64,000 nt of DNA from Aestuariispira insulae. Its GTDB lineage: Bacteria > Pseudomonadota > Alphaproteobacteria > UBA8366 > Aestuariispiraceae. The stretch is taken from NCBI RefSeq assembly GCF_003385955.1, contig NZ_QRDW01000005.1, forward strand, positions 124,001 through 188,000, in the 5' to 3' direction. The notes beneath the pieces were generated by a model. The model did not search any database. It saw only the letters and a list, made by a program, of their open reading frames with translations, and was not told the DNA's origin. A program made the translations under genes and the position numbers. Every line of letters starts with the position of its first letter. The stretch's first letter is position 1. Below are positions 36,526-47,173 of this stretch, piece by piece.

Positions 36526-37589
36526 CCGATTTTCCAGACACCGCCCCAGACCGCATTGTCGATACCATCGGCCGTCCCGAGGATAATGCCGATAGCGGCA
36601 TCCGTCCGGTGTCGCTGGACGATTTCACCGGTCAGAAGGATGTCCGGGAAAACCTGTCGATTTTTATCCAGGCTGCCCGCAAGCGCGGCGATGCGATGGA
36701 TCATACCCTGTTTTACGGTCCGCCGGGCCTGGGCAAGACAACCTTGGCCCAGATTGTCGCGCGTGAGCTGGGTGTCAGTTTTCGTGCGACCTCCGGCCCG
36801 GTGATTGCCAAAGCGGGGGACCTGGCAGCATTGCTGACGAATTTGCAGCCGCGCGATGTTCTCTTCATTGATGAGATCCACCGGCTTAATCCGGCTGTGG
36901 AGGAAATTCTCTATCCCGCTATGGAAGATTTTCAGTTGGACCTGATCATTGGCGAAGGGCCGGCCGCGCGCTCGGTGCGGATCGATCTGCCGCCCTTTAC
37001 CCTGGTGGGCGCAACCACCAGGGCGGGCCTGATCACCACCCCGCTGCGGGAACGGTTCGGCATTCCGCTCCATATGAATTTCTATACTGAAGATGAGCTG
37101 ACTTTCATCGTCAGCCGCGGTGCCGGCATTCTGGGTCTTGAGATGTCCGAGGATGGCGCGCGCGAAGTGGCCAGGCGATCCCGCGGCACGCCGCGTGTTG
37201 CCAACCGCCTGCTGCGCCGGGTCCGGGATTTCGCCATTGTGGGTGATGCGGAAATGGTTGATGCCAAACTGGCCGATGCTGCCTTGTTGCGCCTGGATGT
37301 GGATGCCAGGGGCCTGGATAAGATGGACCGCAAATATCTGAACTGTATGGCGGAACATTATGGTGGCGGGCCGGTTGGGGTTGAAACCCTGGCGGCGGCG
37401 CTGGCCAATGAGCGCGACGTGCTGGAAGAAGTGGTCGAACCCTTCCTGATTCAGCAGGGCATGGTGCACCGGACGCCCAGGGGCCGCATGCTGACCCCGC
37501 AGGGCTGGAATTATATCGGCCTGCAGCCGCCGGCGGAAATCGCCGCCCAGATGGATCTCTTGAGCAAGGCGGAGAAGCTGGATGACTGA
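36522..37589 (+). CDS. ruvB: Holliday junction branch-migration helicase RuvB
   Basis: This 355-residue AAA+ motor has Walker [12 protein letters not shown] near residue 68, Walker [11 protein letters not shown], sensor [11 protein letters not shown] and arginine-finger region [11 protein letters not shown]-terminal winged helix ([16 protein letters not shown]) follows. It starts with GTG inside the last codons of ruvA and overlaps the next gene by eight bases, so ruvA-ruvB-ybgC is tightly coupled. Confidence 0.97.
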   Translation: MTDFPDTAPDRIVDTIGRPEDNADSGIRPVSLDDFTGQKDVRENLSIFIQAARKRGDAMDHTLFYGPPGLGKTTLAQIVARELGVSFRATSGPVIAKAGDLAALLTNLQPRDVLFIDEIHRLNPAVEEILYPAMEDFQLDLIIGEGPAARSVRIDLPPFTLVGATTRAGLITTPLRERFGIPLHMNFYTEDELTFIVSRGAGILGLEMSEDGAREVARRSRGTPRVANRLLRRVRDFAIVGDAEMVDAKLADAALLRLDVDARGLDKMDRKYLNCMAEHYGGGPVGVETLAAALANERDVLEEVVEPFLIQQGMVHRTPRGRMLTPQGWNYIGLQPPAEIAAQMDLLSKAEKLDD

Positions 37590-38013
37590 TCACCGCCCGC
37601 CGCATGTGCTGCCCGTCCGGGTCTATTTCGAAGATACCGATGCCGGTGGCGTGGTTTATCACGCCAACTACCTGAATTATGCGGAGCGTGCGCGGACCGA
37701 AATGATGCGTCTGGGCTCTTACGATCATGCCCGCATGGTGCGCGAGCTTAATCATGTTTTTGTGGTGCGGCGCTGTGACATGGATTTCCGGGCCCCCGCA
37801 GTGCTGGATGATCTGATCCAGGTGGAAACGATGATGACCGGACTCAAAGGGGCCAGTATGGCATTGCGCCAGGATATTACCCGGGACGGCCAGTTGCTGG
37901 TAGGCATCAATATTACACTGGCCTGTGTGAATATGGAAACCATGCGGCCCGCCAGATTTCCGGCGGAGGTCATGGCGGCATTGAAGGAATTCGAGGGCGC
38001 TGAGGCGGCCTGA
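37582..38013 (+). CDS. ybgC: Acyl-CoA thioesterase YbgC (Tol-Pal-associated)
   Basis: This 143-residue hotdog-fold thioesterase has the catalytic motif [25 protein letters not shown] at about 15-40, with the Asp that activates water. Members act on short-chain or lipid acyl-CoA and are nearly always found before tolQ. The ATG overlaps the end of ruvB. tolQ follows 27 bases later. Confidence 0.94.
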   Translation: MTDHRPPHVLPVRVYFEDTDAGGVVYHANYLNYAERARTEMMRLGSYDHARMVRELNHVFVVRRCDMDFRAPAVLDDLIQVETMMTGLKGASMALRQDITRDGQLLVGINITLACVNMETMRPARFPAEVMAALKEFEGAEAA

Positions 38014-38040
38014 ACATTGGACGAGGGTTAGAAAAAGACC

Positions 38041-38766
38041 ATGGAATCAACTGTTGTGGATTTGGACGCGGCCCAGGGCATGATGGATGCGGCAGAATTG
38101 TCGATCTGGCATCTCTTTGTTCAGGCAGACTGGGTGGTCAAGACGGTGATGTTCATCCTGATCGGCGCGTCGATCTGGTGCTGGGCGATCATTTTTGAAA
38201 AAGTCACCCGTGTCCGGAAGATGCAGCGGATGGCGGCCAAGTTTGAAGATGCTTTTTGGTCCGGGGGCGCACTGGACGATCTTTATGACCGGGTCGGGCA
38301 ATATCCAGCCGATCCCATGTCATCGGTTTTTGCCGCTGCCATGCGTGAATGGCGTCGTGCCGCCTCGCGCGGGCTTGGCAATAAGCATGGTGCCAACCTA
38401 CAAGAACGGATCGAGCGGGTGATGCATGTGACGGTCAGCCGCGAGATGGAAAAGATGGAGAAATATCTCTCTTTCCTGGCGTCCGTTGGCTCTTCCGCGC
38501 CTTTCATCGGATTGCTTGGCACGGTGTGGGGGATCATGAATTCCTTCACCAGCATCGCGGCCAGTAAACAGACCAGCCTGGCCGTTGTGGCGCCCGGCAT
38601 TGCCGAAGCATTGTTTGCGACCGCGCTGGGCCTGCTGGCGGCGATCCCGGCGACCATCGCCTATAACAAAATCTCCACCGATCTTGGGCGTTATGCCGGC
38701 CGATTGGAAGCCTTTGCCAACGAATTCAGTGCCATTATCTCCCGTCAGCTCGACGAGGAGGATTGA
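38041..38766 (+). CDS. tolQ: Tol-Pal system inner-membrane channel TolQ
   Basis: This 241-residue protein has three membrane helices (about 28-48, 146-166, 180-200). It forms the proton channel with TolR that drives outer-membrane constriction at division. The conserved block KYLSFLASVGSSAPFIGLLGT and VAPGIAEALFATALGLLAAIPA is unmistakable. GGAGG at its end serves tolR. Confidence 0.95.
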   Translation: MESTVVDLDAAQGMMDAAELSIWHLFVQADWVVKTVMFILIGASIWCWAIIFEKVTRVRKMQRMAAKFEDAFWSGGALDDLYDRVGQYPADPMSSVFAAAMREWRRAASRGLGNKHGANLQERIERVMHVTVSREMEKMEKYLSFLASVGSSAPFIGLLGTVWGIMNSFTSIAASKQTSLAVVAPGIAEALFATALGLLAAIPATIAYNKISTDLGRYAGRLEAFANEFSAIISRQLDEED

Positions 38767-38769
38767 TCC

Positions 38770-39213
38770 ATGGCCGGGCAATTGATGGGACGAAACGGCA
38801 ATGGCGGCAGCGGTTCGCGCCGCTATCGCGCCATGTCGGAAATCAACGTGACGCCGTTTGTTGATGTCATGCTGGTGCTGTTGATTGTCTTCATGGTGAC
38901 AGCACCTTTGATGACGGTCGGCGTGCCGCTGGACCTGCCCAAGACCAAGGCCGCACAGCTGACAGACACGGATGAGCCGCTGGTTCTGTCCATTGATAAG
39001 GACGGTCGGATCTATCTTCAGGAGACCGAAATCGGTCTGGAACAACTGGTGCCCCGTTTGCAAGCTATCACCGGCAATAATCCTGAAATCCGCATTTTTG
39101 TGCGCGGTGACAAAGAATTGCCATATGGAGAGATTATGCAGGTGATGGGGCTGATGACATCGGCAGGGTTCAAGAAGGTGGCCCTGCTGGCAAAACTGCC
39201 AGGCCAGAAGTAA
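38770..39213 (+). CDS. tolR: Tol-Pal system protein TolR
   Basis: This 147-residue protein has one N-terminal helix with the proton-carrying Asp in INVTPFVDVMLVLLIVFMV, then a periplasmic domain that binds peptidoglycan. The GGAGG ribosome site lies within the end of tolQ. It completes the TolQ-TolR channel. Confidence 0.95.
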   Translation: MAGQLMGRNGNGGSGSRRYRAMSEINVTPFVDVMLVLLIVFMVTAPLMTVGVPLDLPKTKAAQLTDTDEPLVLSIDKDGRIYLQETEIGLEQLVPRLQAITGNNPEIRIFVRGDKELPYGEIMQVMGLMTSAGFKKVALLAKLPGQK

Positions 39214-39234
39214 CCGGACGGTCAGGGACCAGCT

Positions 39235-40173
39235 ATGCGTATCACGCTTGTCATATCCGCGCTTTTGCATATTGCGCTGCTGTTGGTGGCCTATTTTGGC
39301 CTGCCGCAGTTTTTTGAGCCGCTGGATGTGGAGCCGCCCGCCTATGAGATGCAGTTGGTGGCGGAAATAGATGAAGATCCCGAAACGGCGGTTAAAGATG
39401 AGCCGGACCCGGAGCCGCCCAAGGTGGAAACGCCGCCGCCGCCAAAACCGAAGCCGACCCCGCCGGCACCAAAACCGGAACCGCAGCCCGAGCCTAAGCC
39501 GGAGCCAAAGGTAGAGCGCACGCCCGAGCCGGAGGCGGAGGTGATCCCGGAAAAAACGAAGCCAAAACCGGAAAAGAAAGAGGTGGAAAAGCCCAAGCCG
39601 GAACCGAAAACGGTCACGAAACCGACGCCTGTGGTTAAGGCGCCGCGCCCGAAGAAAAAACCAAAGGAACCGCCGCGCAAGGATGAGGCCGAAAGCCTGC
39701 TGAAGGATTATGCGAAAAAGCGTGATGAAATCACACCGCAGGTCAAGCAGCCGGAAAAGAAACCGGAAAAGGAAGTCGACGCCTTTGCCGAGATGACGAA
39801 AAAGCTTGATTTGAAGAAACCGACCGCGACTGAACAGAAGAAATCCGCCTTCTTGTCGCCGGGTGCGAAGCTGTCCAATAACGAGATGGATGCGGTCAAG
39901 CGGCAGATTGCCGGCTGCTGGAGCATGCCGGCCGGGGCCGTCAATGCGGAGGATCTCCTGGTTCGGTTGCGGGTCTTGATGAACCCGGACATGACGGTGC
40001 GTTCGGTTGAGATCGATAATAGTTCTAATAACGGCAGCCCGTTTTGGCGCACCGCGGCCGAAAGTGCGCGCCGGGCCGTCTTTAAATGCAGTCCGCTGAA
40101 ACTGCCACAGGGCAAATATGATGTCTGGCAGATCATCAATTTCACGTTCGATCCAAAAGAGATGCTTGGGTGA
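39235..40173 (+). CDS. tolA: TolA-like energy-transducing protein
   Basis: This 312-residue protein has an N-terminal membrane helix (about 5-25, LVISALLHIALLLVAYFGL). A long Pro/Lys/Glu-rich rod (about 55-200, many KPKPEP-type units) follows, and then a C-terminal globular domain (about 220-312, AVKRQIAGCWSMPAGA) that contacts TolB and Pal. Alphaproteobacterial TolA proteins typically have this Pro-rich rather than Ala-helical rod. Its polyproline tracts probably need EF-P (20022-20591) for translation. Confidence 0.92.
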   Translation: MRITLVISALLHIALLLVAYFGLPQFFEPLDVEPPAYEMQLVAEIDEDPETAVKDEPDPEPPKVETPPPPKPKPTPPAPKPEPQPEPKPEPKVERTPEPEAEVIPEKTKPKPEKKEVEKPKPEPKTVTKPTPVVKAPRPKKKPKEPPRKDEAESLLKDYAKKRDEITPQVKQPEKKPEKEVDAFAEMTKKLDLKKPTATEQKKSAFLSPGAKLSNNEMDAVKRQIAGCWSMPAGAVNAEDLLVRLRVLMNPDMTVRSVEIDNSSNNGSPFWRTAAESARRAVFKCSPLKLPQGKYDVWQIINFTFDPKEMLG

Positions 40174-40365
40174 TGCCGCGAGACAGCTCAAGCGTGCGAC
40201 GACAAATTTGACATTTTCATGGCACGATTGCGTGTTGTCGCGAAGCCCGCTATGAAATTGAGAGACGTCTCTTTGTCCGGGGTAGACCTTGTCCCGGCAG
40301 GAACAAGAAATTTACAGGCTGCCTCTCCAGGGTGGGGCGGTGAAAACAGGAATGTGGTTTAGCTG

Positions 40366-41700
40366 ATGATGACTGTAGTTGGAACGTTTCGTGGCATGCT
40401 TCGCCTGGCGATCTTTGCTCTTACCGCCCTGTCTCTGGCAGGGGCGGCACGGGCCGAGGTGAATATTGATATCACCAGGGGCAATGCCGAACCGCTGCCA
40501 ATTGCGATCACGGATTTCTTTTCCGCCGATGTGGTGGCCGCCGATTATGGTGAAAAACTGGCGGCGGTGATTTCCAGTGATCTGGAAAGATCCGGCCTGT
40601 TCCGGCCGATCGACAAGTCGGCCTTCATCCAGACCATCGCTTCCTTGAAGGTAAAGCCGCGTTTTTCCGAATGGCGGGTGCTCAATGCCCAGGTCTTGGT
40701 AGCCGGGTCGACCACCATTCGGGATGATGGCCAGCTTCGCGTGGAGTTTTTTGTCTGGGATGTGTTTTCGGAAAAAAGCCTGATTCGTCAGGCCTTCACC
40801 ACCCAGCCGCAAAATTGGCGTCGGGTTTCCCATATGATTGCCGATCTGATCTATCAGCGGCTGACCGGGGAAACTGGCTATTTCGATTCGCGCATTGTTT
40901 ATGTTGCTGAAAGCGGCCCGAAGAAAAAGCGGGTCAAGCGTCTGGCCATCATGGATCAGGATGGTGCCAATCATGAATTCCTGACCGATGGCCGCACCCT
41001 GGTGCTGACCCCGCGTTTCTCGCCGAAACGTCATGAAATCACCTATATGAGCTATTTCAATGACAAGCCGCGGGTCTATATCTTCAATATCCAGACCGGC
41101 CGCCAGCAACTGCTGGGCACTTTCCCGGGCATGACCCTGGCGCCGCGTTTTTCACCGGACGGTGATTCGGTGATCATGAGCCACTCTGAAAAGGGCAATA
41201 CCGATATCTATATCATGGATCTGCGGACCAAGACCCCGCGTCAGTTGACCAAGGGGCCGGATATCGAAATTTCCCCGTCCTTCGCTCCTGATGGCAAGCG
41301 GGTGGTCTACAGTTCCGACCGTGGCCGCCAGAATCAGCTTTACGTGATCAATGCCGATGGTACGGATGACCACCGGATCAGCCAGCGTGAGGGCAGCTAT
41401 AATACACCTGTCTGGTCACCGCGCGGCGACTTGATCGCCTTTACCAAACAATTGGGCGGGCGCTTCTTTATCGGGGTGATGCGGCCGGATGGCTCCGGTG
41501 AGCGTATCTTGAGCGACAGCTTCCTGGATGAGGGTCCCACATGGTCCCCCAACGGGCGCGTTTTGATGTTCTTCCGCCAGGAACCGGGCGAAAAAGGCCG
41601 CACACGTCTATATTCAGTGGACCTGACCGGACACAACCTGCGTGAGATGGTGACGCCGGGTGATGCTTCGGACCCGGCATGGTCGCCGCTGAATCCCTGA
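40366..41700 (+). CDS. tolB: Tol-Pal system periplasmic protein TolB
   Basis: This 444-residue secreted protein has a signal peptide (about 1-27, [16 protein letters not shown]), a small alpha/beta domain and a six-bladed beta propeller from about 190 (repeats such as [33 protein letters not shown] and [14 protein letters not shown]). It passes signals between TolA and Pal. A 192-base gap separates it from tolA, so it may have its own promoter. Confidence 0.96.
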   Translation: MMTVVGTFRGMLRLAIFALTALSLAGAARAEVNIDITRGNAEPLPIAITDFFSADVVAADYGEKLAAVISSDLERSGLFRPIDKSAFIQTIASLKVKPRFSEWRVLNAQVLVAGSTTIRDDGQLRVEFFVWDVFSEKSLIRQAFTTQPQNWRRVSHMIADLIYQRLTGETGYFDSRIVYVAESGPKKKRVKRLAIMDQDGANHEFLTDGRTLVLTPRFSPKRHEITYMSYFNDKPRVYIFNIQTGRQQLLGTFPGMTLAPRFSPDGDSVIMSHSEKGNTDIYIMDLRTKTPRQLTKGPDIEISPSFAPDGKRVVYSSDRGRQNQLYVINADGTDDHRISQREGSYNTPVWSPRGDLIAFTKQLGGRFFIGVMRPDGSGERILSDSFLDEGPTWSPNGRVLMFFRQEPGEKGRTRLYSVDLTGHNLREMVTPGDASDPAWSPLNP

Positions 41701-41793
41701 TCCAGGGTTCAGTTGTCCAGTATTCGAGTAAAAAAGTGTGAAAAATGAATGAAATAAAGGTTGAATAACTGTCATAACAGCTTGAATATTGAC

Positions 41794-41856
41794 TCTGCAC
41801 GTGTTTATTATTGTGCAGATGCACATTCGATAGGGGGCTTACCACCAAGAATGTGC
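41794..41856 (+). promoter_or_regulatory. Two consecutive hairpins in the tolB-pal interval
   Basis: TCTGCAC (41794-41800) pairs with GTGCAGA (41813-41819), and immediately after it GCACATTC (41821-41828) pairs with GAATGTGC (41849-41856). They lie 65-130 bases before the pal ATG. They could be a leader structure, a processing site or a weak terminator. No T run follows. Confidence 0.45.
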
Positions 41857-41920
41857 GGAAGGGGTTTAACTAGTGCCGTCGTAAGCGGCGGCTTTTCGCT
41901 TAAGAATCAGGGGAAGCTCA

Positions 41921-42451
41921 ATGCGCTTTAAGATTCTCAGTTTGCTTGCAGCGTTGGTTCTCGTCGCCGCTTGCTCTACCGATCCCGATAACACCAGCGG
42001 TGCTTCCGGCACTGGCGGCGGTGACACCACCAACGCAGGTGCGGAAAACAACAATGTTTCCGGCGGCGTTGCTGGTCCGGTTATGGGATCCGAGGAAGAT
42101 TTCATTACTGTCGGCGACCGTGTGTTCTTCGGTTTCGACAAATCCAACCTGAACAGTGACGCTCAGAGCACGCTTGCCAAACAGGCTGCCTGGCTGATCA
42201 AATATCCGCAGGTTACGATCCAGGTCGAAGGTCACTGCGATGAACGCGGTACCCGTGAATACAACCTGGCTTTGGGTGAGCGTCGTGCGAATTCCGTACG
42301 CGAATACCTGATCAGCCTGGGTGTTTCCGAAAACCGGATCACCACCATTTCCTACGGTAAAGAGCGTCCGGCCGTTGAAGGTTCCAACGACGAAGCCTGG
42401 GCTCAGAACCGTCGCGGTGTGACCCGCATTGTCAGCGGTGCCGCCAGCTAA
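41921..42451 (+). CDS. pal: Peptidoglycan-associated lipoprotein Pal
   Basis: This 176-residue outer-membrane lipoprotein has a lipobox LVAAC placing the acylated Cys at residue 18, a Gly/Asn/Thr-rich linker to about 60, and an OmpA domain (VEGHCDERGTREYNLALGERR region) that binds peptidoglycan. GGGGAAG stands before the ATG. Pal links outer membrane and wall and receives TolA/TolB. Confidence 0.97.
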   Translation: MRFKILSLLAALVLVAACSTDPDNTSGASGTGGGDTTNAGAENNNVSGGVAGPVMGSEEDFITVGDRVFFGFDKSNLNSDAQSTLAKQAAWLIKYPQVTIQVEGHCDERGTREYNLALGERRANSVREYLISLGVSENRITTISYGKERPAVEGSNDEAWAQNRRGVTRIVSGAAS

Positions 42452-42481
42452 GGCGACCTGCGACAGGTGACGAAAGATGTG

Positions 42482-42508
42482 AGGCAGGTTGCGAAAGCAA
42501 CCTGCCTT
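42482..42508 (+). terminator. Terminator after pal
   Basis: GGCAGGTTGC and GCAACCTGCC form a ten-pair stem closed by a GAAA tetraloop, followed by TTATTCTTG. It ends the tolB-pal message before cpoB. Confidence 0.85.
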
Positions 42509-42585
42509 ATTCTTGTCGTAAAGGCGGACTAGGATGAAAATGGCGATTCCAGCGTCCGAAATCGATTTTTTCAGGTAAAGCGGTA

Positions 42586-43752
42586 GTGAATATGATCATG
42601 CGGTTTTCTTTTCCTTTCAGTTCCGGCAATCACAGATCCCTGGTGGCGGTTCCTGCGGCATTGATACTGGCGGGACTGCTGGTTATTGGTTTGGAGCAAC
42701 CGGCACAGGCGCAAAGCTCTGTCAATCAGCTGCAGCAGCAGGTGAATTCTTTGCGCCAGGAAATCGCGGATCTTCAAAAAGTTGTCTATAAAGGCGCGCC
42801 TCCGCCGGCCAATGCGGCTGAAGGATTGGTGGATGACCGCCAGGTCACCGCTCAGTTGCAGGCGCAGATCCAATTGCTGGAAGAACAGCGCCGGGATCTC
42901 AATGGCAAGATTGAGGATCTTGATATCAAGATGCGCCGGATCGAAACCCGCCTTGATAAGCTGGTATCCGATGTGGATTTCCGTCTGCGTGCGCTGGAGC
43001 AAGGTGGCACCGGACAAATGTCGAGTTCCATGGGCCAGGGTAGCAGCTTTCAGTCCTCCCAACAGTCAGCCTCTGCACAAGCCACGGACAGTGGCACAAC
43101 GATCATCACTTCCCGGGGGGCTCAGGGGCCGGGCGGCACGACCGGCAACTTGGCCGCAGGCCAGCAGGGCTTTGGCCAGATTACTTCCGAGGATCTTGCG
43201 GCATTGGAACGTGGCGATTTGAAGCCGTCTGGCGAGCAGCCGGTGGTCCGGCAGCCGCAACAACCGCAAGTACCGGCTCCGGCACCTTCTGCTGCATCCA
43301 CACCGGGGGCGGTTGCTTCTCTCGCGCCTCCGGCCCAGCAGTCTGGCGGAGCGGTGTTGCAGGGGGGCACACCCAAAGAACAATATGACTATGCCTATTC
43401 CTTCCTGCCGAAACATGATTTTGCTTCCGCAGAGATAGCCTTCCGCGCATTTTTGGATCAAAACGGCGAGCACGAGCTTGCCAGTAATGCCATGTACTGG
43501 CTGGGCGAAACCTATTACGCCCGCCAGCAGTTTGAAGATGCGGCTGCGGTTTTCAGCGATGCCTATCTCAGGGACCGGAAAGCCAGCAAGGCGACCCACA
43601 GTTTGTTGAAATTTGCCATGTCCCTGGAGCAGGTTGGCCAGAAAGATTCGTCCTGCGTGGCCTATCAGGAGCTGCTGCTTAAGCATGAGGATGCGGAGCC
43701 CCGGATTTTGGAACGTGCCCGTGCGGCGCGCAAAAACCTTGGCTGCCAATAA
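42586..43752 (+). CDS. cpoB: Cell division coordinator CpoB (YbgF) with TPR repeats
   Basis: This 388-residue periplasmic protein is read from the GTG at 42586 (ATGs at 42592 and 42598 also fit). It has a signal peptide (ALILAGLLVIGLEQPAQA), an N-terminal coiled-coil trimerisation region (VNQLQQQVNSLRQEIADLQ and later helices), a Gln/Ser/Pro-rich linker (about 150-260) and C-terminal TPRs (about 265-385, EQYDYAYSFLPKHDFASAEI onward). CpoB binds TolA and coordinates wall synthesis with outer-membrane constriction. Confidence 0.9.
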   Translation: MNMIMRFSFPFSSGNHRSLVAVPAALILAGLLVIGLEQPAQAQSSVNQLQQQVNSLRQEIADLQKVVYKGAPPPANAAEGLVDDRQVTAQLQAQIQLLEEQRRDLNGKIEDLDIKMRRIETRLDKLVSDVDFRLRALEQGGTGQMSSSMGQGSSFQSSQQSASAQATDSGTTIITSRGAQGPGGTTGNLAAGQQGFGQITSEDLAALERGDLKPSGEQPVVRQPQQPQVPAPAPSAASTPGAVASLAPPAQQSGGAVLQGGTPKEQYDYAYSFLPKHDFASAEIAFRAFLDQNGEHELASNAMYWLGETYYARQQFEDAAAVFSDAYLRDRKASKATHSLLKFAMSLEQVGQKDSSCVAYQELLLKHEDAEPRILERARAARKNLGCQ

Positions 43753-43780
43753 TCTGCCGCTTTGAGGCAGGGGGTGTTAA

Positions 43781-45130
43781 GTGACGGATAGCTCTCCCCT
43801 GGATGACAACGCTTTTTCGCACATCATGGCGGATCCGGCTCTGGCCGGGTCCGCCTGTTCTTTGGCGGTTGCCTGTTCCGGTGGTCCGGACAGTATGGCG
43901 CTGGCATTTCTCTTGTCCCGCTGGTGCCGGGATAACGGACGGCGGCTGACTGCACTGGTGGTGGATCATCGGTTGCGGCAGGAATCGGCACGAGAGGCGG
44001 AAACGGTTGGCGCGAGATTGGCGGCACTAGGGGTCAGGGTGGCAATACTGGTACGAGAGGGGCCCAAACTCACGCGGGACCTGCAGAATCAGGCACGATT
44101 GGCCCGCTATGGACTGATGCTGTCCTGGTGCCGGGAACAGGGTGCGGGGGATTTGTTTCTGGGGCACCATCTGGATGACCAGGCAGAGACTTTCCTGCTC
44201 AGACTGGCGCGGGGCAGCGGGGTGGACGGTCTCTCCGCCATGTCACCGATTGAAATGCGCGGGGGCATCCGGCTGGTGCGGCCATTGCTGGATATTCCGA
44301 AAACGCGCCTAGTCGCCACCCTGGAACAGGCCGGTCAGGCTTTTGTGCAGGATCCGAGCAATCTGAGCGATCATTTCACGCGGAACCGGCTGCGCCGCCT
44401 GATGCCGACCCTGGCGGAAGAGGGAATGGATGCAAGGCGGCTTGCCGACACGGCGAAGCATCTTTCCCGGGCCAGGCAATCCCTTGAATTCTATACAAGC
44501 CAGCATCTGAACCGGTCCGGCAGGCTGTATCCCCACGGGTTTGTTCGGTTGGAGCGGGCAACCTTCCTGGAGGCGCCGGAGGAAATCCGTCTGCGATCCT
44601 TGTCGAAACTGGTATCCGCGCTGGGCGGTGCGGACTATCCGCCGCGTTTCGACCGGCTGCAACGGTTGATGAAACGATTGGAAGCCGATGCTGACGGAGC
44701 CGGCACTTTGTCCGGATGCCAACTGCTGGTACGCGGCGGGCGTATCTGGTTGGCCCGTGAACCCTCGGCCGTCTCGGGGCCTGTTCCATTGGAGGGGGTG
44801 GGTTCTTTTATCTGGGACCGTCGTTTCCGCATTATGCTCTCAGCCACAAAGAAATGGCCAAAAGAAACAGATTTTTTCATCGGTGCCCTGGGGATTGATG
44901 GGTGGCGGCAATGGCAAAATTCGGGCAGGGAGATCTCAGGATTTTCAATCCTGCCAGCATTTGTCCGCCGCGGAATTCCTGCCCTTTGGCGCGGTGATAA
45001 GCTGGTTTGTCCGCTCTCAACGCAAAAAAGTGATCACTGGCAAGACCATGGAATCGAAGAGATTCACTTAATCGCGGGAGAATTGTTTGGCAAAACAGCC
45101 TTTTCAAGCTTGAATATGCGCACTATGTAA
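43781..45130 (+). CDS. tilS: tRNA(Ile)-lysidine synthase
   Basis: This 449-residue enzyme modifies C34 of the CAU-anticodon isoleucine tRNA. The PP-loop SGGPDS at about 33-38 binds ATP, and HHLDDQAETFLLRLARGSGVDGL is the second family signature. The C-terminal part is longer and less conserved. A GTG at 43781 is preceded by GGGGG. It lies between cpoB and ftsH, as in many alphaproteobacteria. Confidence 0.94.
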   Translation: MTDSSPLDDNAFSHIMADPALAGSACSLAVACSGGPDSMALAFLLSRWCRDNGRRLTALVVDHRLRQESAREAETVGARLAALGVRVAILVREGPKLTRDLQNQARLARYGLMLSWCREQGAGDLFLGHHLDDQAETFLLRLARGSGVDGLSAMSPIEMRGGIRLVRPLLDIPKTRLVATLEQAGQAFVQDPSNLSDHFTRNRLRRLMPTLAEEGMDARRLADTAKHLSRARQSLEFYTSQHLNRSGRLYPHGFVRLERATFLEAPEEIRLRSLSKLVSALGGADYPPRFDRLQRLMKRLEADADGAGTLSGCQLLVRGGRIWLAREPSAVSGPVPLEGVGSFIWDRRFRIMLSATKKWPKETDFFIGALGIDGWRQWQNSGREISGFSILPAFVRRGIPALWRGDKLVCPLSTQKSDHWQDHGIEEIHLIAGELFGKTAFSSLNMRTM

Positions 45131-45208
45131 TGGTGGTTCAGGGATGTCTGCAAACCCTTCCCCGGTTTGCGGACAAGGATCTTGCGAAAACGGAAGGGTT
45201 GTAAGCAA

Positions 45209-47119
45209 GTGAATTTATTTAATCGGAATATTGCGCTGTGGGCTATCATTCTCCTGCTGATGGTCTTCCTCTATCAAGCGTTCCAGCAAAGCCCATCGCA
45301 GGGTTCCTCCCAAGCTGTTCCCTATTCAAGCTTCTTGGAAAGTGTTGAAAGCGGCCAGGTGAAAAATGTGACCATTCAGGGGCGCAGCATCACCGGTAAC
45401 TATAATGGCGGAAACGAGTTCAGCACCTATGCGCCGGATGATGCCGGGTTGATCGAGAAACTGACCTCCCGTGGTGTCACGGTTGAGGCGAAACCGATCG
45501 AAACGGACAATAATTTCCTGCAAATTCTGCTGGGTTGGTTCCCGATGCTGCTGTTGATCGGGGTTTGGATTTTCTTCATGCGCCAGATGCAAGGCGGTGG
45601 CGGCAAGGCCATGGGCTTTGGCAAGTCCAAGGCAAAGCTGCTGAGCGAAAAGCTGGGCCGTGTGACATTTGAAGATGTGGCCGGTATCGAGGAAGCCAAA
45701 CAGGAATTGCAGGAAGTTGTCGAGTTTTTGCGTGATCCGCAGAAATTCCAGCGCTTAGGTGGCAAGATCCCCAAAGGTGTTTTGCTGGTTGGCCCTCCGG
45801 GGACCGGTAAGACCCTCACCGCCCGTGCGGTGGCGGGGGAGGCCAATGTGCCTTTCTTCACCATTTCCGGTTCCGACTTTGTGGAGATGTTTGTGGGTGT
45901 CGGTGCTAGTCGTGTCCGCGATATGTTCGAACAGGGCAAGAAAAACGCACCCTGCATCATCTTCATCGATGAGATTGACGCGGTCGGCCGCCATCGTGGC
46001 GCAGGCCTAGGCGGCGGCAATGACGAGCGTGAGCAGACATTGAACCAGTTGCTGGTCGAAATGGATGGTTTCGAGGCCAATGAAGGTGTGATCCTGATTG
46101 CGGCCACAAACCGTCCGGACGTTCTGGACCCGGCATTGCTGCGTCCCGGCCGTTTTGACCGTCAGGTGACGGTACCGAACCCGGATATCCTGGGCCGGAC
46201 CAAGATCCTGCAGGTGCATATGCGTAAAGTGCCTCTGGCCCCGGATGTGGACGCTAAGGTCATTGCTCGCGGCACCCCCGGTTTCTCCGGTGCGGATCTG
46301 GCCAACCTGGTGAATGAGGCGGCCCTTATGGCGGCACGCCGCAACCGCCGCGTTGTCTCCATGCAGGAGTTTGAGGATGCCAAGGACAAAGTGATGATGG
46401 GGGCCGAGCGCCGTTCCATGGTCATGACCGAGGATGAGAAGAAGCTGACTGCCTATCATGAAGCCGGCCATGCTGTGGTTATGCTGCATGCCAAGGGCCA
46501 TGAGCCGTTGCATAAGGTAACAATCATTCCCCGCGGTCGTGCGTTGGGGGTCACTATGTGGCTGCCGGAGCGGGACAAGCTTTCCCAGTCAGAAACCGAA
46601 TTGAAGGCCCAGCTGGCCAGCATGTTCGGTGGCCGGGTTGCGGAAGAAATGATTTTCGGCAAGGAAAACGTCACTACCGGTGCCTCCAACGACATCATGC
46701 AGGCAACCCGTATTGCACGGGCCATGGTGACCGAATATGGCTTTTCCGATAAATTGGGGCCGCTGCGTTATTCCGATAACGAGGAAGAGGTATTCCTGGG
46801 CCATTCTGTGACCCAGAAGAAGAATATCTCGGATGCGACCGCCAAGATGATTGATGAGGAAATCCGTGAACTGGTGGAATATGGCGAGCGTGCCGCCCGT
46901 GACATTCTGACCGATCACAAGGATGAGTTGGAAGCGATCGCACAGGGTTTGTTGGAATATGAGACCCTGGACCGTGCGGAAGTGGACGCCTTGATCCGTG
47001 GCGAGAAAATTCGCGAAGGATCGGACGAAGGCGGTGAAAAACCGTCCGGCGGATCCAAAACATCTGTGCCGACCACGGAAGGGCCGGTCAAGATGGGGCC
47101 TGAGCCGGATCCGGCGTGA
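45209..47119 (+). CDS. ftsH: ATP-dependent zinc metalloprotease FtsH
   Basis: This 636-residue membrane-anchored AAA+ protease has two helices (about 5-24 and 103-122), Walker A GPPGTGKT, Walker [16 protein letters not shown], the SRH region and the zinc site HEAGH. The start is the GTG at 45209 ([12 protein letters not shown] follows). Upstream in-frame codons to 45167 lack support. It degrades misassembled membrane proteins and unstable regulators such as RpoH. It is closed by a strong terminator. Confidence 0.97.
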   Translation: MNLFNRNIALWAIILLLMVFLYQAFQQSPSQGSSQAVPYSSFLESVESGQVKNVTIQGRSITGNYNGGNEFSTYAPDDAGLIEKLTSRGVTVEAKPIETDNNFLQILLGWFPMLLLIGVWIFFMRQMQGGGGKAMGFGKSKAKLLSEKLGRVTFEDVAGIEEAKQELQEVVEFLRDPQKFQRLGGKIPKGVLLVGPPGTGKTLTARAVAGEANVPFFTISGSDFVEMFVGVGASRVRDMFEQGKKNAPCIIFIDEIDAVGRHRGAGLGGGNDEREQTLNQLLVEMDGFEANEGVILIAATNRPDVLDPALLRPGRFDRQVTVPNPDILGRTKILQVHMRKVPLAPDVDAKVIARGTPGFSGADLANLVNEAALMAARRNRRVVSMQEFEDAKDKVMMGAERRSMVMTEDEKKLTAYHEAGHAVVMLHAKGHEPLHKVTIIPRGRALGVTMWLPERDKLSQSETELKAQLASMFGGRVAEEMIFGKENVTTGASNDIMQATRIARAMVTEYGFSDKLGPLRYSDNEEEVFLGHSVTQKKNISDATAKMIDEEIRELVEYGERAARDILTDHKDELEAIAQGLLEYETLDRAEVDALIRGEKIREGSDEGGEKPSGGSKTSVPTTEGPVKMGPEPDPA

Positions 47120-47138
47120 TAGCCAACCAATAGACAGT

Positions 47139-47171
47139 AAAAAGCCCGGCGGTTTATGCCGGGCTTTTTTT
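47139..47171. terminator. Bidirectional terminator between ftsH and a lysR gene
   Basis: AAAAAGCCCGGC pairs with GCCGGGCTTTTTT around GGTTTAT, with T/A runs on both sides. It serves convergent ftsH and the LysR gene. Confidence 0.88.
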
Positions 47172-47173
47172 AA

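Noticed and set aside
39342-39780. CRISPR-like repeats
   Set aside because: The periodicity is the Pro/Lys/Glu codon repetition of the TolA rod, with no constant repeat and unique spacers.
38398-40191. Long open frame antisense to tolQ-tolR-tolA on the minus strand (Arg/Phe/Leu-rich)
   Set aside because: It is the complement of real, high-GC coding sequence with low-complexity repeats. It has no ribosome site or family signature.
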